A stretch of 64,000 nt of DNA from Collinsella aerofaciens (GTDB taxonomy: Bacteria; Actinomycetota; Coriobacteriia; Coriobacteriales; Coriobacteriaceae): contig NZ_JAQLEM010000010.1 of assembly GCF_028209885.1 (NCBI RefSeq), positions 1-64,000 of the forward strand. The letters run 5' to 3'. Shown here one piece after another: positions 49,896 to 58,876 of the stretch (position 1 is the first letter of the stretch; each line of letters opens with the position of its first letter). The notes under the pieces are model-generated. The model ran no database searches, was not told where the DNA came from, and worked only from the letters and a program-made list of their open reading frames with translations. Position numbers and translations under genes: made by a program.

Positions 49896-50252
49896 GGGAC
49901 GGGCTTTCCGGATGGGCAGGCTTTCGAAAAATGCGTCCCGGAATTTGCCTTTGGAATGGGACGTAGTTTCCCGTTGAGGTGCTTTGCGGAAAGTGCATCC
50001 CACTCTGGGCGGGGGACTCAACGGGAAACTGCGTCCCATAATTAGGCCGAGAAATGGGATGAACTTTCCCAATGAGAGCCAACCGGAAACCACGTCCCAG
50101 AATCAGCCCAAAGTGGGACGCACTTTCCCAACGAGCCTCAACCGGAAAATACATCCCGGAATCCAGCTGAATAGTGGGACACACTTTTCCAATCGGGTCC
50201 CAAGCGGAAACTGCATCCCGTTCCGGACGTGAATTCTGGGACACGGTTTCCG
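49896..50252. repeat. Tandem array of about seven related stem-loops
   Basis: Repeated unit of about 60 bases: left arm GGGACGCACTTTCC-like, ~14-nt loop, right arm GGAAAATACATCCC-like, then a 16-18-nt AT-richer spacer (e.g. GGAATCCAGCTGAATAGT). Units: 49896-49939, 49958-50001, 50006-50037 (short), 50056-50098, 50115-50157, 50176-50219, and a left arm alone at 50238-50252. Each right arm is close to the reverse complement of a left arm. No ORF spans it with codon-like structure. Confidence 0.85.
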
Positions 50253-50338
50253 GATACAAAGAAGGCCACAAGACATGGCCTTCGACTTATATATGTTCAG
50301 CGGATACCCCTATGACAAGCTGCGCTCCAACAACAGGG

Positions 50339-50468
50339 CGTCTGTCCGGGCGGAGGCATATAAGGTTCATCGCGAGTTCCGCACGCAAAAGGGGCCACTT
50401 AATGTGGCCTCCGTCTTGCGCAGGACTGTCCGAGCAGGGAACCTTATATGCCTCCGCCCGGACAGACG
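50339..50468. repeat. Long-hairpin element, copy B
   Basis: Perfect 30-bp outer arms 50339-50368 and 50439-50468 (begin CGTCTGTCCGGGCGG). Core ATCGCGAGTTCCGCACGCAA, inner GGGCCAC-TTAA-GTGGCC-type hairpin, GTCTTGCGCAGGACTGT, GAGCAGG. Same orientation as copy A. It lies 27 bases from the stop of the sulfatase gene. Confidence 0.9.
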
Positions 50469-50495
50469 TTTCAGTTGTGAATTAGCAGCGACCCG

Positions 50496-52796
50496 CTACT
50501 TGATCTTGGTTGTACCCGGTGCCAGGTTGGGGTCGGTCTCGTTGGCCTCGGTCTGGAAGTGCTCGGTGTACACGTTCTTGCCGTCGCGGAACATCTCGTA
50601 GTACTGCATCTTGGCGTAATCCTCGCGTGCCTTGGTGACAGCCGCGGCAGCGGCATCGTCACCGGTGACGTTGGAGGAGAGCGCCCAGCGCAGGCTGGCG
50701 TCCTCGTAGCCCACCGAGTTGATGGCGGGCAGCGACTCGCGCAGCGTCATGTGCGCTTTCTGGTAGTCGGTCAGCGGTGCGCCGATCAGCTGCATAAGCT
50801 GCGTGGACAGGTAGTTGGTGGACAGGTCGTCGACCTCGCTCGTCTGGTCGCAGCCGGCAACGTCGTAGTTGGCCCAGATGATGTAGTCGGTCTGCCACAG
50901 ACGTTCCTGGTGCGTGGCATCGTCCTCGCCGGTAAACCACTTGTCGTTGAACTCAGACGGGAAGAACGGCTGGTGGTCGCCCCAGAACACCACGACTACC
51001 TTACGGTCGAGCTTGCTCAGGGCGTTGAGGAAGTAGCGAAGCGCCTGGTCGGACTGCTCGATGCACGAGACATACTCGTCGACATCGGAGAGCGTGCCGT
51101 CCTCGACGGTCTTGGCGTCCAGATCGGTCGTGTCGATGTTCAGGTGCATCTGCTTGTCGACCGGCAGCAGACCCGTGTCGTAGCCCGAGTGGTTCTGCAT
51201 GGTCACGTCGAAGATAAACTGCGGATCGGCGTTCTGGTCGAGCAGCTCAAGAATCTTGTCGTAGGTCGCCTGGTCGGTCACCATGCCGCGCAGGGTATCG
51301 GCGCCCTGGAAGTCGTTGATGGACAGGAACTGGTCAAAGCCAAAGTCCTTGTAGACGTTCTCGCGGTTCCAGTTGGTTGCGTGGTTGGGGTGCATGGCCG
51401 TGGTGGAATATCCGAGCGACTTGAACTGCTCTGCCAGGTTCCCGGTCGTTTCCATGTTGTAGATGGTGTAGGGGTACACGCCCGAGCCCAGGTTGGCCAT
51501 GGAGTTGCCGGTCATAAACTCAAACTCGGTATTGGCGGTACCGCCGCCGTAGGCGCTCACGTAGAGCTTGCCGCGGCTGAGGCAGTTGGACAGGTTCTTA
51601 AAGTACTGCGGGCCCTCGTAGCCGGCACGCATATTCTGGTAGATGGATAGGTCCGAGAAGGTCTCGTTCATGATGGCGATGACCGTGGGTTTCTCGCTGT
51701 CGAACTGCTCCTTTGCGGCGGTGCGCTCGTCACTCTTGGCTGCGTCGGACTTGTCGTAGGCCTTGGCGTACTTTTTGAGCGTGGCCTTGGCATCGTCGAC
51801 GGAGTAGTCGGCGGGTTTGGGCGGCTTGATGGACTGCGCTGCGCTAATGAAAGCGGGCAGGTAGCCCTCGCGCCAGTAGCTCTCGAGCGGGCGCCAGGTA
51901 TAGACGGTGATGCCGAGGGTGTTGTAGTAGTCGATGAGCGTGACGTGTGCGGTCACACCGCCCAGGCACAGCACGGCGACGAGCAGGTTGGTGAGCAGCA
52001 TGCGCTTGGCGTTGGCGGCGCCCTTCTGACGGTGCGGTGCCACCAGGCCGGCGTACTCGCACAGCAGCATGGCGATGGCGGTAAAGCCCATGGACAGCAC
52101 ACAGAACAGCGAGATGGAGAAGGTGTAGCCGGTGCCGGCGACCGCGGCGGCGGTGGAGATGGCCGAAAGGTCGCCCGGCTGGATGGGCATGGATTTAAAC
52201 GTGATGACGAAGAACTCGGCAATGCCCAGGACAAAGAGGGCAAAGGCCAGGACCGCGGGAGCTGCGCCGTGGCGCTGGAACAGGAAGAACAAGCCGATCA
52301 TGAGCACGGTGATGATGGCCCACTCGAGCAGGATGCACAGGGGGTAGACGCAGGTAAAGTCGTGGTTGGACGAGACCTCCATGCCCAGCAGCGCAAAGAC
52401 GCCGGCGAGCAGCAGGCACAGGACGGCGGCGACGAGTGGTTTGCCCACAAAGGCGCCGCGCAGGCGGGCGAGCTTGCCGGTGGGGGCGGGGGCGTCGGGC
52501 TTGGCGAACGCAAAGACGCGCGGGGCGATGCGATCGCGGGCGATGCTGGCCCAGGCGCATCCGGTGAGGATGGCGTTGGTCAGGATGAGCATCACAAAGG
52601 CGAGCGGCTCGTTTTGGGCGACGAGGCCAATGGCGCCCCAAATAGTCAAAAAGACCTGGAACAGGCCGAAGACGACGCTCCACCCAAGAGCGCTTTTGGC
52701 AACGGTGCCCGACTGAGCGCGAATGGCCTTGGCCTCGCGCAAGACAAGGTAGACGGTCGCCGCAAGACCGACGAGCGAGATGGCGGCAGCGAACAT
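50496..52796 (-). CDS. LTA synthase-like membrane sulfatase (phosphoglycerol transferase family)
   Basis: 766 residues. The N-terminal ~230 residues hold about five membrane helices; the extracellular alkaline-phosphatase-fold domain spans about 280-700. Motifs: PTVIAIMNETFSDLSIYQNM with a metal-site Glu, GGGTANTEFEFMTGNSM with the probable nucleophilic Thr, MHPNHATNWNRENVY, and VVFWGDHQPFFP. LtaS-type enzymes transfer glycerol phosphate from phosphatidylglycerol; here the substrate is a cell-envelope glycan or lipid by family. The start at 52796 (MFAAAIS) has GAGGAG seven bases upstream; an in-frame ATG five codons earlier overlaps that SD. Confidence 0.88.
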   Translation of the reverse strand: MFAAAISLVGLAATVYLVLREAKAIRAQSGTVAKSALGWSVVFGLFQVFLTIWGAIGLVAQNEPLAFVMLILTNAILTGCAWASIARDRIAPRVFAFAKPDAPAPTGKLARLRGAFVGKPLVAAVLCLLLAGVFALLGMEVSSNHDFTCVYPLCILLEWAIITVLMIGLFFLFQRHGAAPAVLAFALFVLGIAEFFVITFKSMPIQPGDLSAISTAAAVAGTGYTFSISLFCVLSMGFTAIAMLLCEYAGLVAPHRQKGAANAKRMLLTNLLVAVLCLGGVTAHVTLIDYYNTLGITVYTWRPLESYWREGYLPAFISAAQSIKPPKPADYSVDDAKATLKKYAKAYDKSDAAKSDERTAAKEQFDSEKPTVIAIMNETFSDLSIYQNMRAGYEGPQYFKNLSNCLSRGKLYVSAYGGGTANTEFEFMTGNSMANLGSGVYPYTIYNMETTGNLAEQFKSLGYSTTAMHPNHATNWNRENVYKDFGFDQFLSINDFQGADTLRGMVTDQATYDKILELLDQNADPQFIFDVTMQNHSGYDTGLLPVDKQMHLNIDTTDLDAKTVEDGTLSDVDEYVSCIEQSDQALRYFLNALSKLDRKVVVVFWGDHQPFFPSEFNDKWFTGEDDATHQERLWQTDYIIWANYDVAGCDQTSEVDDLSTNYLSTQLMQLIGAPLTDYQKAHMTLRESLPAINSVGYEDASLRWALSSNVTGDDAAAAAVTKAREDYAKMQYYEMFRDGKNVYTEHFQTEANETDPNLAPGTTKIK

Positions 52797-53009
52797 GCTG
52801 AGACTCCTCACAAACTAAAACGTACGAAAGCGGGGGTTTACCCGATTGTTACCAAGATATGCGCTGCAATTGGTGGCTGCGCACAACAACCAGCCATATT
52901 AACGCGCACGTGCGGCGGTGTGGCGCAATGTAGTGGCGGCCTGCGCGATAATGGACGGGAATTACACGGAAACGTAAAGGCTTCTTAAAGAATTAGCGAG
53001 GATAGAGCT

Positions 53010-53885
53010 ATGGGCGAGCAGGTTTGTATGACGGGCACCGAGTACTGCGGCGGAGCTGTGGGCGTGGACGCGGGCGGCTATCCGGTCGAGACTACGGGCA
53101 ACGCGGCGCTGGACATCTTGGAACACCGCTCGTCCACGCGTGCCTTCGCGCGTGATGACGACGACCGTCCCGTGGCGGTGACCGACGAGCAGCGGGCGGC
53201 GATCTTGCATGCGGCGAGCCGCGCGCCGTCGGCGGGCGCCATGATGATGTATTCCATCGTGAGCGTCCGCGAGCAGGCAACGCTCGACCGCCTGGCCGAC
53301 CTGTGCGACCACCAGCCCATGATCGCCAAGGCGCCCTGGGCACTTATATTTGTGGTCGACTATGCCAAGTGGATCGATCTGTTTGAGCACGTGGGCTGCT
53401 TTGAGCCCGAGTTTGTAGAGCGTACGGGCAAGGCGCCCCGCCGCGCGCCGGGTCTGGGCGACTTTGCCATCGCGGCTCAGGATGCCGTGATCGCCGCGCA
53501 AAACGCCGTGGTTGCCGCCGAGGCCCTGGGGCTGGGGAGCTGCTATATCGGCGACATCGTCGAGAACGCCGAGGAAGTTGCCGCGCTGCTCGATCTGCCG
53601 CCCTATACCATGCCGCTGTCGATGCTCATCATCGGCACGCCCCGTAAGGAGCGCCCGGCAATCGCGCACCCCGTGGTGAACCTGGTGCACGAGGAGCGCT
53701 ACTGCCGTGCGGATGCCGCGACTATGGATGCGCAGGTGGCCGAGATGGATGCGATGTTTCGCCCGCACGCCCGTGAGGTGGGGGAGCGCGTCGTGGATAT
53801 CTACACCCGCAAGCACACGAGCCCCTTTATGGCCGAGATGAGCCGCTCCATGGAGTGGTGGTTCAAAAACTGGCTCGGAAAATGA
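53010..53885 (+). CDS. Nitroreductase-family FMN protein
   Basis: 291 residues, a longer relative of the protein at 30792. EHRSSTRAFARDD and ASRAPSAGAMMMYSI are the FMN-contacting segments; DAVIAAQNAVVAAEALGLGSCYIGDI is the family core (seen in part), LIIGTPRKERPA the C-terminal motif. A 70-residue tail (MFRPHAREVGERVVDIYTRKH...) is additional. GCGAGGAT precedes the ATG. Substrate unknown. Confidence 0.87.
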   Translation: MGEQVCMTGTEYCGGAVGVDAGGYPVETTGNAALDILEHRSSTRAFARDDDDRPVAVTDEQRAAILHAASRAPSAGAMMMYSIVSVREQATLDRLADLCDHQPMIAKAPWALIFVVDYAKWIDLFEHVGCFEPEFVERTGKAPRRAPGLGDFAIAAQDAVIAAQNAVVAAEALGLGSCYIGDIVENAEEVAALLDLPPYTMPLSMLIIGTPRKERPAIAHPVVNLVHEERYCRADAATMDAQVAEMDAMFRPHAREVGERVVDIYTRKHTSPFMAEMSRSMEWWFKNWLGK

Positions 53886-53890
53886 CGAAT

Positions 53891-53917
53891 GTGACAAGGG
53901 GATAGTCCCTTTGTCAC
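53891..53917. repeat. GTGACAAGGGGATAGTCCC palindrome
   Basis: GTGACAAGGGGA-TA-GTCCCTTTGTCAC type inverted repeat immediately after the nitroreductase stop; relative of 36314-36340 in the opposite sense of the inner bases. Confidence 0.82.
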
Positions 53918-54043
53918 ACTTCATATCGCCGCGGTAGCCTAAAGACTGTATAAATCTTTATCTAGCTGGGAAAACAGTGCATTAAAACATGGGCCGATTA
54001 CCTATAATCCCTTCGAACATTAAAGTTGGGAGGAAACCGGCTT

Positions 54044-56071
54044 ATGGAACAAAAGGCCAAGGAGGCAGCCTCGCACGCTGCGATTCCTGTGAGCATCTCG
54101 GCGATGCTCGTCACGCTGGGCGTGGTGTACGGCGATATCGGCACCAGCCCTATGTATGTAACCAAGGCGCTCGTTGCCGGCAACGGCGGCATCGGAAGCG
54201 TCACGGAGGAGTTCGTGCTCGGCGCGCTCTCCCTTGTCGTGTGGACGGTCACGCTGCTGACCACCATCAAGTATGTGCTCATCTCGCTGCGCGCCGATAA
54301 CCATGGTGAGGGCGGCATCTTTGCCCTGTACAGCCTGGTCAAGCGCTGCGGCAAGTGGCTCATCATCCCCGCCATGCTGGGTGGCGCCGCGCTGCTCGCC
54401 GACGGCATCCTGACACCTGCCGTTACCGTTACCACGGCCATCGAGGGCCTGCGCACCATCCCGGCGGTCCATGCCGTGCTGGGCGATGACCAGGGTCGCG
54501 TCGTCGCCATTACGCTCGCCATCATCATCGTGCTCTTCTTGGTACAGCGCATCGGTACGGCCAAGATCGGTCACGCCTTTGGCCCCATCATGACGCTGTG
54601 GTTCCTGTTCCTGGGCGGCACGGGTCTGTTCTTTGTTTTCCAGCACCCCGCCGTGCTGCTGTGCCTCAACCCGGTGCGCGGCATCGCCTTTTTGCTGAGC
54701 CCCAACAACCACGCGGGCATCATGATTCTGGGCAGTTGCTTCCTCGCCACCACCGGTGCCGAGGCGCTCTACTCCGACATGGGCCACGTCGGCCGCGGCA
54801 ACATCTACGCTACCTGGCCGTTCGTTAAGTGCTGCCTGCTGCTTTCCTATATGGGCCAGGGCGCTTGGCTTATGAACAACGCTGCCAACCCCGAGCTCAT
54901 GGGCATTGCCGACCTCAACCCGTTCTACCAGATGCTCGCCCCGGGCCTGCGCCCGTTTGCCGTAGGCCTTTCCACCGTCGCGGCCATCATTGCCTCGCAG
55001 GCGCTCATCACCGGCGCATTCTCGCTGGTGTCCGAGGCCAGCCGTCTGGACCTCATGCCGCACATGCAGGTCTTCTACCCTGCCGAGACCAAGGGCCAGC
55101 TCTACATCCCCATGGTCAACAACGTCATGCTTGTCGGCTGCGTCATCGTGGTGCTGCTGTTCCAGAACTCGGCGCATATGGAAGCCGCCTACGGCCTTGC
55201 CATTACGCTGACTATGATGTGCACCACGCTGCTGCTCTTCTTCTACCTGCACGAGGAGCGCAAGCTCAAGGTTGCTCCGTGGATCTTCGCGGCCTTCTTC
55301 CTTTTGCTCGAAGGCTTCTTCTTCGTGAGCTCGCTCACCAAGTTCTTCCACGGCGGCTATTTCACCATCCTCATGGCTGCACTCATCATGGGCATTATGG
55401 TGTGCTGGTACAACGGCACGGCGGTCGAGCAGCGCCAGTTTACGCTGCTGCCGCTGCGCAGCTACCTGCCGCAGCTCAAGCGCCTGCGCGACGACGACCG
55501 TTACGAGCGCATGAGTGACAACGTCGTGTACCTGACCAAGGACACCCATACCGACTACATCGACCGCGATATCGTCTATTCGATCTTGGACAAGCATCCC
55601 AAGCGTGCCCGCGCCTGGTGGTTCGTGAATGTCGAGACCATGGACGAACCGCACACCTTTGCCTATTCGGTCGAGACGTTCGGCACCGACTACGTGTTCC
55701 GCGTGCACCTGTACCTGGGCTACAAGATCAACCAGCGCGTCAATGCCTACCTGCGTCAGGTTGTTCAGGACCTGGCTGCCACCGGCGAGCTGCCGCCGCA
55801 GACGCATGACTACTCGGTCTACAAGGATCCGGGTAACATCGGCACGTTCAAGTTCGTCCTGATCCGTAAGCTTCTGGCGCCCGAAAGCGATGTGGAGCCC
55901 AGCGAGCGTACGGCCATCACGCTCAAGTACATCATTCGCCGCGCCGCCGGCACGCCCGCGCGTTGGTACGGCCTGGAGAACTCCAACGTGAGCTTTGAGT
56001 ACGTGCCGCTGTTCACCAAGTTCAAGGCCGTGAACAAGATGCAACGCCTGGCTCCCAACGAGCGGCCGTAG
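54044..56071 (+). CDS. kup: Low-affinity potassium transporter Kup
   Basis: 675-residue Kup/HAK/KT potassium-proton symporter with twelve hydrophobic helices in the first ~430 residues and a cytoplasmic C-terminal domain. Signature LGVVYGDIGTSPMYV near the N-terminus, TLIKYVLI-like (TTIKYVLISLRADNHGEGG), MGHVGRGNI-type loop (SDMGHVGRGNI) and NNAANPE. The ATG at 54044 follows GGGAGGAAA; an upstream TTG at 54026 has no SD. No c-di-AMP riboswitch is recognisable in the 125 bases upstream. It is followed by a small membrane protein and a KdpDE-like pair. Confidence 0.95.
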   Translation: MEQKAKEAASHAAIPVSISAMLVTLGVVYGDIGTSPMYVTKALVAGNGGIGSVTEEFVLGALSLVVWTVTLLTTIKYVLISLRADNHGEGGIFALYSLVKRCGKWLIIPAMLGGAALLADGILTPAVTVTTAIEGLRTIPAVHAVLGDDQGRVVAITLAIIIVLFLVQRIGTAKIGHAFGPIMTLWFLFLGGTGLFFVFQHPAVLLCLNPVRGIAFLLSPNNHAGIMILGSCFLATTGAEALYSDMGHVGRGNIYATWPFVKCCLLLSYMGQGAWLMNNAANPELMGIADLNPFYQMLAPGLRPFAVGLSTVAAIIASQALITGAFSLVSEASRLDLMPHMQVFYPAETKGQLYIPMVNNVMLVGCVIVVLLFQNSAHMEAAYGLAITLTMMCTTLLLFFYLHEERKLKVAPWIFAAFFLLLEGFFFVSSLTKFFHGGYFTILMAALIMGIMVCWYNGTAVEQRQFTLLPLRSYLPQLKRLRDDDRYERMSDNVVYLTKDTHTDYIDRDIVYSILDKHPKRARAWWFVNVETMDEPHTFAYSVETFGTDYVFRVHLYLGYKINQRVNAYLRQVVQDLAATGELPPQTHDYSVYKDPGNIGTFKFVLIRKLLAPESDVEPSERTAITLKYIIRRAAGTPARWYGLENSNVSFEYVPLFTKFKAVNKMQRLAPNERP

Positions 56072-56131
56072 ACGTCGGCGGCTACACGGAGTTGGTTTTT
56101 GATGGATAAGCATGAGGCCGGGGAGGTAAAC

Positions 56132-56326
56132 ATGGATACAAAGGCGCTCGATGGCCGTGAGGCGGTGGTCGAAATGGTGCGTGAGGCGCGCGTCGACGCC
56201 GCCGAAGATCGGTTCTTTACGAATCGTGCCAACATGGACATGGCCGACCGCGTGATCTCGATCGTGGCACTGGTATTTGGAGCGGTGTGCGTGTGTGCCC
56301 TGCTCGCGCACGTGCTGTTTGTCTAG
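56132..56326 (+). CDS. Small membrane protein downstream of kup
   Basis: 64 residues, not recognised. Polar first half (MDTKALDGREAVVEMVREAR) then one helix near the C-terminus (VISIVALVFGAVCVCALLAHVLFV in part). A GGGGAGGTAAAC site fixes the ATG at 56132; the upstream in-frame ATG at 56102 is weaker. It may be a Kup partner or a signal link to the sensor kinase; that is conjecture from position. Confidence 0.7.
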   Translation: MDTKALDGREAVVEMVREARVDAAEDRFFTNRANMDMADRVISIVALVFGAVCVCALLAHVLFV

Positions 56327-56356
56327 CGACCGCCGGTTGCAAAGGCTATACACTTG

Positions 56357-56409
56357 GAACCACCACAAGGGAAACCACCACAAAGGTGCCTGTCCCTTTG
56401 TGGTGGTTT
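56357..56409. repeat. AAACCACCAC palindrome with partial second copy
   Basis: AAACCACCACAAAGG (56372-56386)/CCTTTGTGGTGGTTT (56395-56409) with loop TGCCTGTC, preceded by a truncated left arm GGAACCACCACAAGGG (56357-56372). The truncation suggests that repeats insert into or beside older copies. Confidence 0.85.
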
Positions 56410-56437
56410 TTGTTTTTGAGAGAGGGGCGGGACGCTG

Positions 56438-58063
56438 ATGGACGTCCGTACGGACGGCGATATTGCCGATAGCTTTTGGTGGCGGCGCACAACGCTGACG
56501 CGCCGCACTCCTCTGTATGACGCCTGCGTATCGGTGGGGCTGCTGGTCGCGGCGACGATTGTGGGCGCGCTACTCGACCATCCGGGTCTCGCGCCGAGCA
56601 TCATGATCGTCTATGTGTTCGCCGTTCAGCTGTGCGCATTCTTTACCTGGAGTCGCCTGTATTGCTTGCTGAGCTCGGCTGCCGCCGTGGCGCTCTACAA
56701 CTTTTTGTTTGTCGACCCGCGCTACTCGCTGTCGCTTATCGACCGCGGCTATCCCGGCATGTTCTTCATCATGTTCGTGGTCTCGCTTGTGTCGAGCTCG
56801 ATTGCGTTGGCCCTGCGCCGCGCCTTGGCACAGGCTGCCGCCAGCGACCGCCGCACGCATATGGTGCTCGAGACCAACCGCATGCTGCAGCGGTGCGCCG
56901 ATCAGCATCAGATCGTTCACGCCATGGCCACGCAGCTGGCGCGTCTTTCGGGCTGTCCGGTCGTGTGGTACAGCGCCGACGCCGAGGGCGATGACCTGCT
57001 GCCGCGTGCGACGTACACAGCCGTGGGCGATGCCGCCCCGGTGCACGAGCCGGCGCCGCAGATGCCGCCGCGGCTCTCGGCGTCCGCCTATGTGGGAACG
57101 CCGCTCGACGCCACGTTTGGCGGCTCGGCGTTTTATGGCATCTACCTGACGGTTCGCACGGGCGACGGCTTCGTGCGCTCGGGCGACCCCGGCTCGGTGG
57201 TGGGCGTGCTGGCTATCGTTGCCGAGCCCGACGTGCTGACACATGAGGAGCGGACACTTGCCGATGCTATCGTGAGCGAAGGCGAGCTGGCACTCGATCG
57301 CGCCCGCGCCATGGAGGCCCGCGAGGAGGCGGCGGTGCTCGCCAAAAACGAGCAGCTGCGCGCCAACCTGCTGCGCTCCATCTCGCACGATCTGCGCACG
57401 CCACTTACCAGTATTTCGGGTAATGCCGACGTGCTGCTCGATCAGGGCTCGACCGGCACCGCGGTGCTCGACGCCCAGACGCGCCGCGGCCTGCTTCTAT
57501 CCATTCGCTCGGATGCGCTGTGGCTCAACGCCACCGTCGAGAATCTGCTCGCCATCACCAAGCTCGAGGGTGGCGGTATGCGCCTGTCGACCACGCTCGA
57601 GCTCATGGACGATATCGTCGAGGAGGCGCTGCGCCACGTGAACCCTGCCGTGCGCGAGCACGACCTTAAGGTGGTGGCGTGCGACGAGCCGGCGCTCGTC
57701 AACGTCGACGCGCGCCTGATGGTGCAGCTGGTGGTCAATCTGGTGAACAACGCCATCACCTATACGCCCGCAGGCTCGCATATCATGATTTCGATTAGCG
57801 TCAACGATGGACGCGTGGCGTGCTCGGTGGCCGATGACGGACCGGGCATTGCACCCGAGGATCGCGAGCGCATCTTTGAGTCATTCTATACCGCCAACCA
57901 TGGCCTGGCCGACAGCCACCGTAGTGTGGGCCTGGGGCTTTCGCTCTGCCGCTCCATTGCGCTGGCGCATGGCGGTAGCATAGAGGTTGCCGCGGCGGAC
58001 CCGCACGGCTCGGTCTTTACGATTGAGCTTCCCGTCGCCGATGTTTCGTTTGATAAGGAGTAG
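56438..58063 (+). CDS. KdpD-like sensor histidine kinase without the N-terminal KdpD domain
   Basis: 541 residues. Four-helix DUF4118 membrane unit (about 25-125: DACVSVGLLVAATIVGALL, then FVDPRYSLSL), a GAF-like segment (about 150-290), HisKA with phospho-acceptor in RSISHDLRTPLTSISGNAD (His near 317), and HATPase with N box LVVNLVNNAITYTP and G1 VADDGPGIA, G2 GLGLSLCRS. The large N-terminal USP/KdpD sensor domain of E. coli KdpD is absent. Co-oriented with kup and 4 bases upstream of the KdpE-like gene. Likely senses K+ or cell-wall/turgor state. Confidence 0.88.
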   Translation: MDVRTDGDIADSFWWRRTTLTRRTPLYDACVSVGLLVAATIVGALLDHPGLAPSIMIVYVFAVQLCAFFTWSRLYCLLSSAAAVALYNFLFVDPRYSLSLIDRGYPGMFFIMFVVSLVSSSIALALRRALAQAAASDRRTHMVLETNRMLQRCADQHQIVHAMATQLARLSGCPVVWYSADAEGDDLLPRATYTAVGDAAPVHEPAPQMPPRLSASAYVGTPLDATFGGSAFYGIYLTVRTGDGFVRSGDPGSVVGVLAIVAEPDVLTHEERTLADAIVSEGELALDRARAMEAREEAAVLAKNEQLRANLLRSISHDLRTPLTSISGNADVLLDQGSTGTAVLDAQTRRGLLLSIRSDALWLNATVENLLAITKLEGGGMRLSTTLELMDDIVEEALRHVNPAVREHDLKVVACDEPALVNVDARLMVQLVVNLVNNAITYTPAGSHIMISISVNDGRVACSVADDGPGIAPEDRERIFESFYTANHGLADSHRSVGLGLSLCRSIALAHGGSIEVAAADPHGSVFTIELPVADVSFDKE

Positions 58064-58067
58064 CGCT

Positions 58068-58781
58068 GTGCCAAACTCTGCCGTAAAACCGCTCATCTTG
58101 GTTGTTGAGGACGACCCCGCTGTCCGCAATCTTATTGTTGCCGCGCTCGAGGCGCACGGCTTGCGTCATATGGCCGTGGAGACCGCCCATGCCGCCATCG
58201 CCGCCGCCTCATCGCAGGCGCCGAGCATCGTGCTGCTCGATCTGGGCCTGCCCGATATGGACGGCGTCAAGGTGGTGGAATCGGTGCGCGCATGGTCGGG
58301 TATGCCGATTATTGTGGTCTCGGCGCGCAGCGAGGATGCGGACAAGATTCGCGCGCTCGATGCCGGCGCCGACGACTACCTGACCAAGCCGTTTTCGGTC
58401 GAGGAGCTGCTCGCGCGCATTCGCACGACGCTCAGACGCCTTTCGTATGCGCAAACGGGCGGTGTTTCCTCTGAGGGCTCGTTCGATGCCGGTGAGCTGC
58501 ATATCGATTTTGATGCCGGCATCGCCACGATGGATGGCGAGGAGCTGCATCTGACGCCGATTGAGTACAAATTGTTATGCCTGCTAGCGCACAACGCCGA
58601 CAAGGTGCTGACGCACCAGTTTATCCTGCACGAGATTTGGGGCACGGCAACCAAGAGCGACCTGGCGAGCCTGCGTGTCTTTATGGGCACGCTGCGTAAG
58701 AAGATTGAGTCCGACCCCGCGCATCCGCGCTATATCCAAACGCACGTGGGTATCGGTTACCGATTGGTCACCCAAGGCTAG
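58068..58781 (+). CDS. KdpE-like OmpR-family response regulator
   Basis: 237 residues. Receiver domain 8-120: acidic pair EDD, phospho-acceptor Asp58 in IVLLDLGLPDMDG, switch Thr/Ser in VVSARSED, Lys in DYLTKPFSVEELLARIR. Winged-helix DNA-binding domain 140-237: HLTPIEYKLLCLLAHNADKVLTHQFIL, then IWGT and YIQTHVGIGYRLV. GTG start at 58068 has AAGGAG upstream and no good ATG exists nearby. No kdpFABC is in the window; kup is the obvious candidate target. Confidence 0.92.
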   Translation: MPNSAVKPLILVVEDDPAVRNLIVAALEAHGLRHMAVETAHAAIAAASSQAPSIVLLDLGLPDMDGVKVVESVRAWSGMPIIVVSARSEDADKIRALDAGADDYLTKPFSVEELLARIRTTLRRLSYAQTGGVSSEGSFDAGELHIDFDAGIATMDGEELHLTPIEYKLLCLLAHNADKVLTHQFILHEIWGTATKSDLASLRVFMGTLRKKIESDPAHPRYIQTHVGIGYRLVTQG

Positions 58782-58805
58782 ATCGCCAACCACCATCCCA
58801 ATATG

Positions 58806-58872
58806 AGTTGCGGTGAAATACGGTCTAAATTTGCCTAATTCCAGGCAAAACAGTCCGTATTCCACCGCAACT
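58806..58872. repeat. AGTTGCGGTGAAATACGG inverted repeat, copy 2
   Basis: Arms 58806-58823 and 58855-58872, same sequences as 43101-43167. Its loop contains a TTTGCCT/AGGCAAA hairpin not seen in copy 1. It lies between convergent kdpE-like and rlmKL. Confidence 0.85.
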
Positions 58873-58876
58873 TTGT

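Noticed and set aside
49896..50252. Integron attC array or CRISPR
   Set aside because: Units have internal stem-loops but no GTTRRRY core, no gene cassettes and no integrase; spacers are too short and similar to be CRISPR spacers.
53918..54043. c-di-AMP (ydaO) riboswitch before kup
   Set aside because: The gap is only about 125 bases and lacks the conserved ydaO junction sequences.
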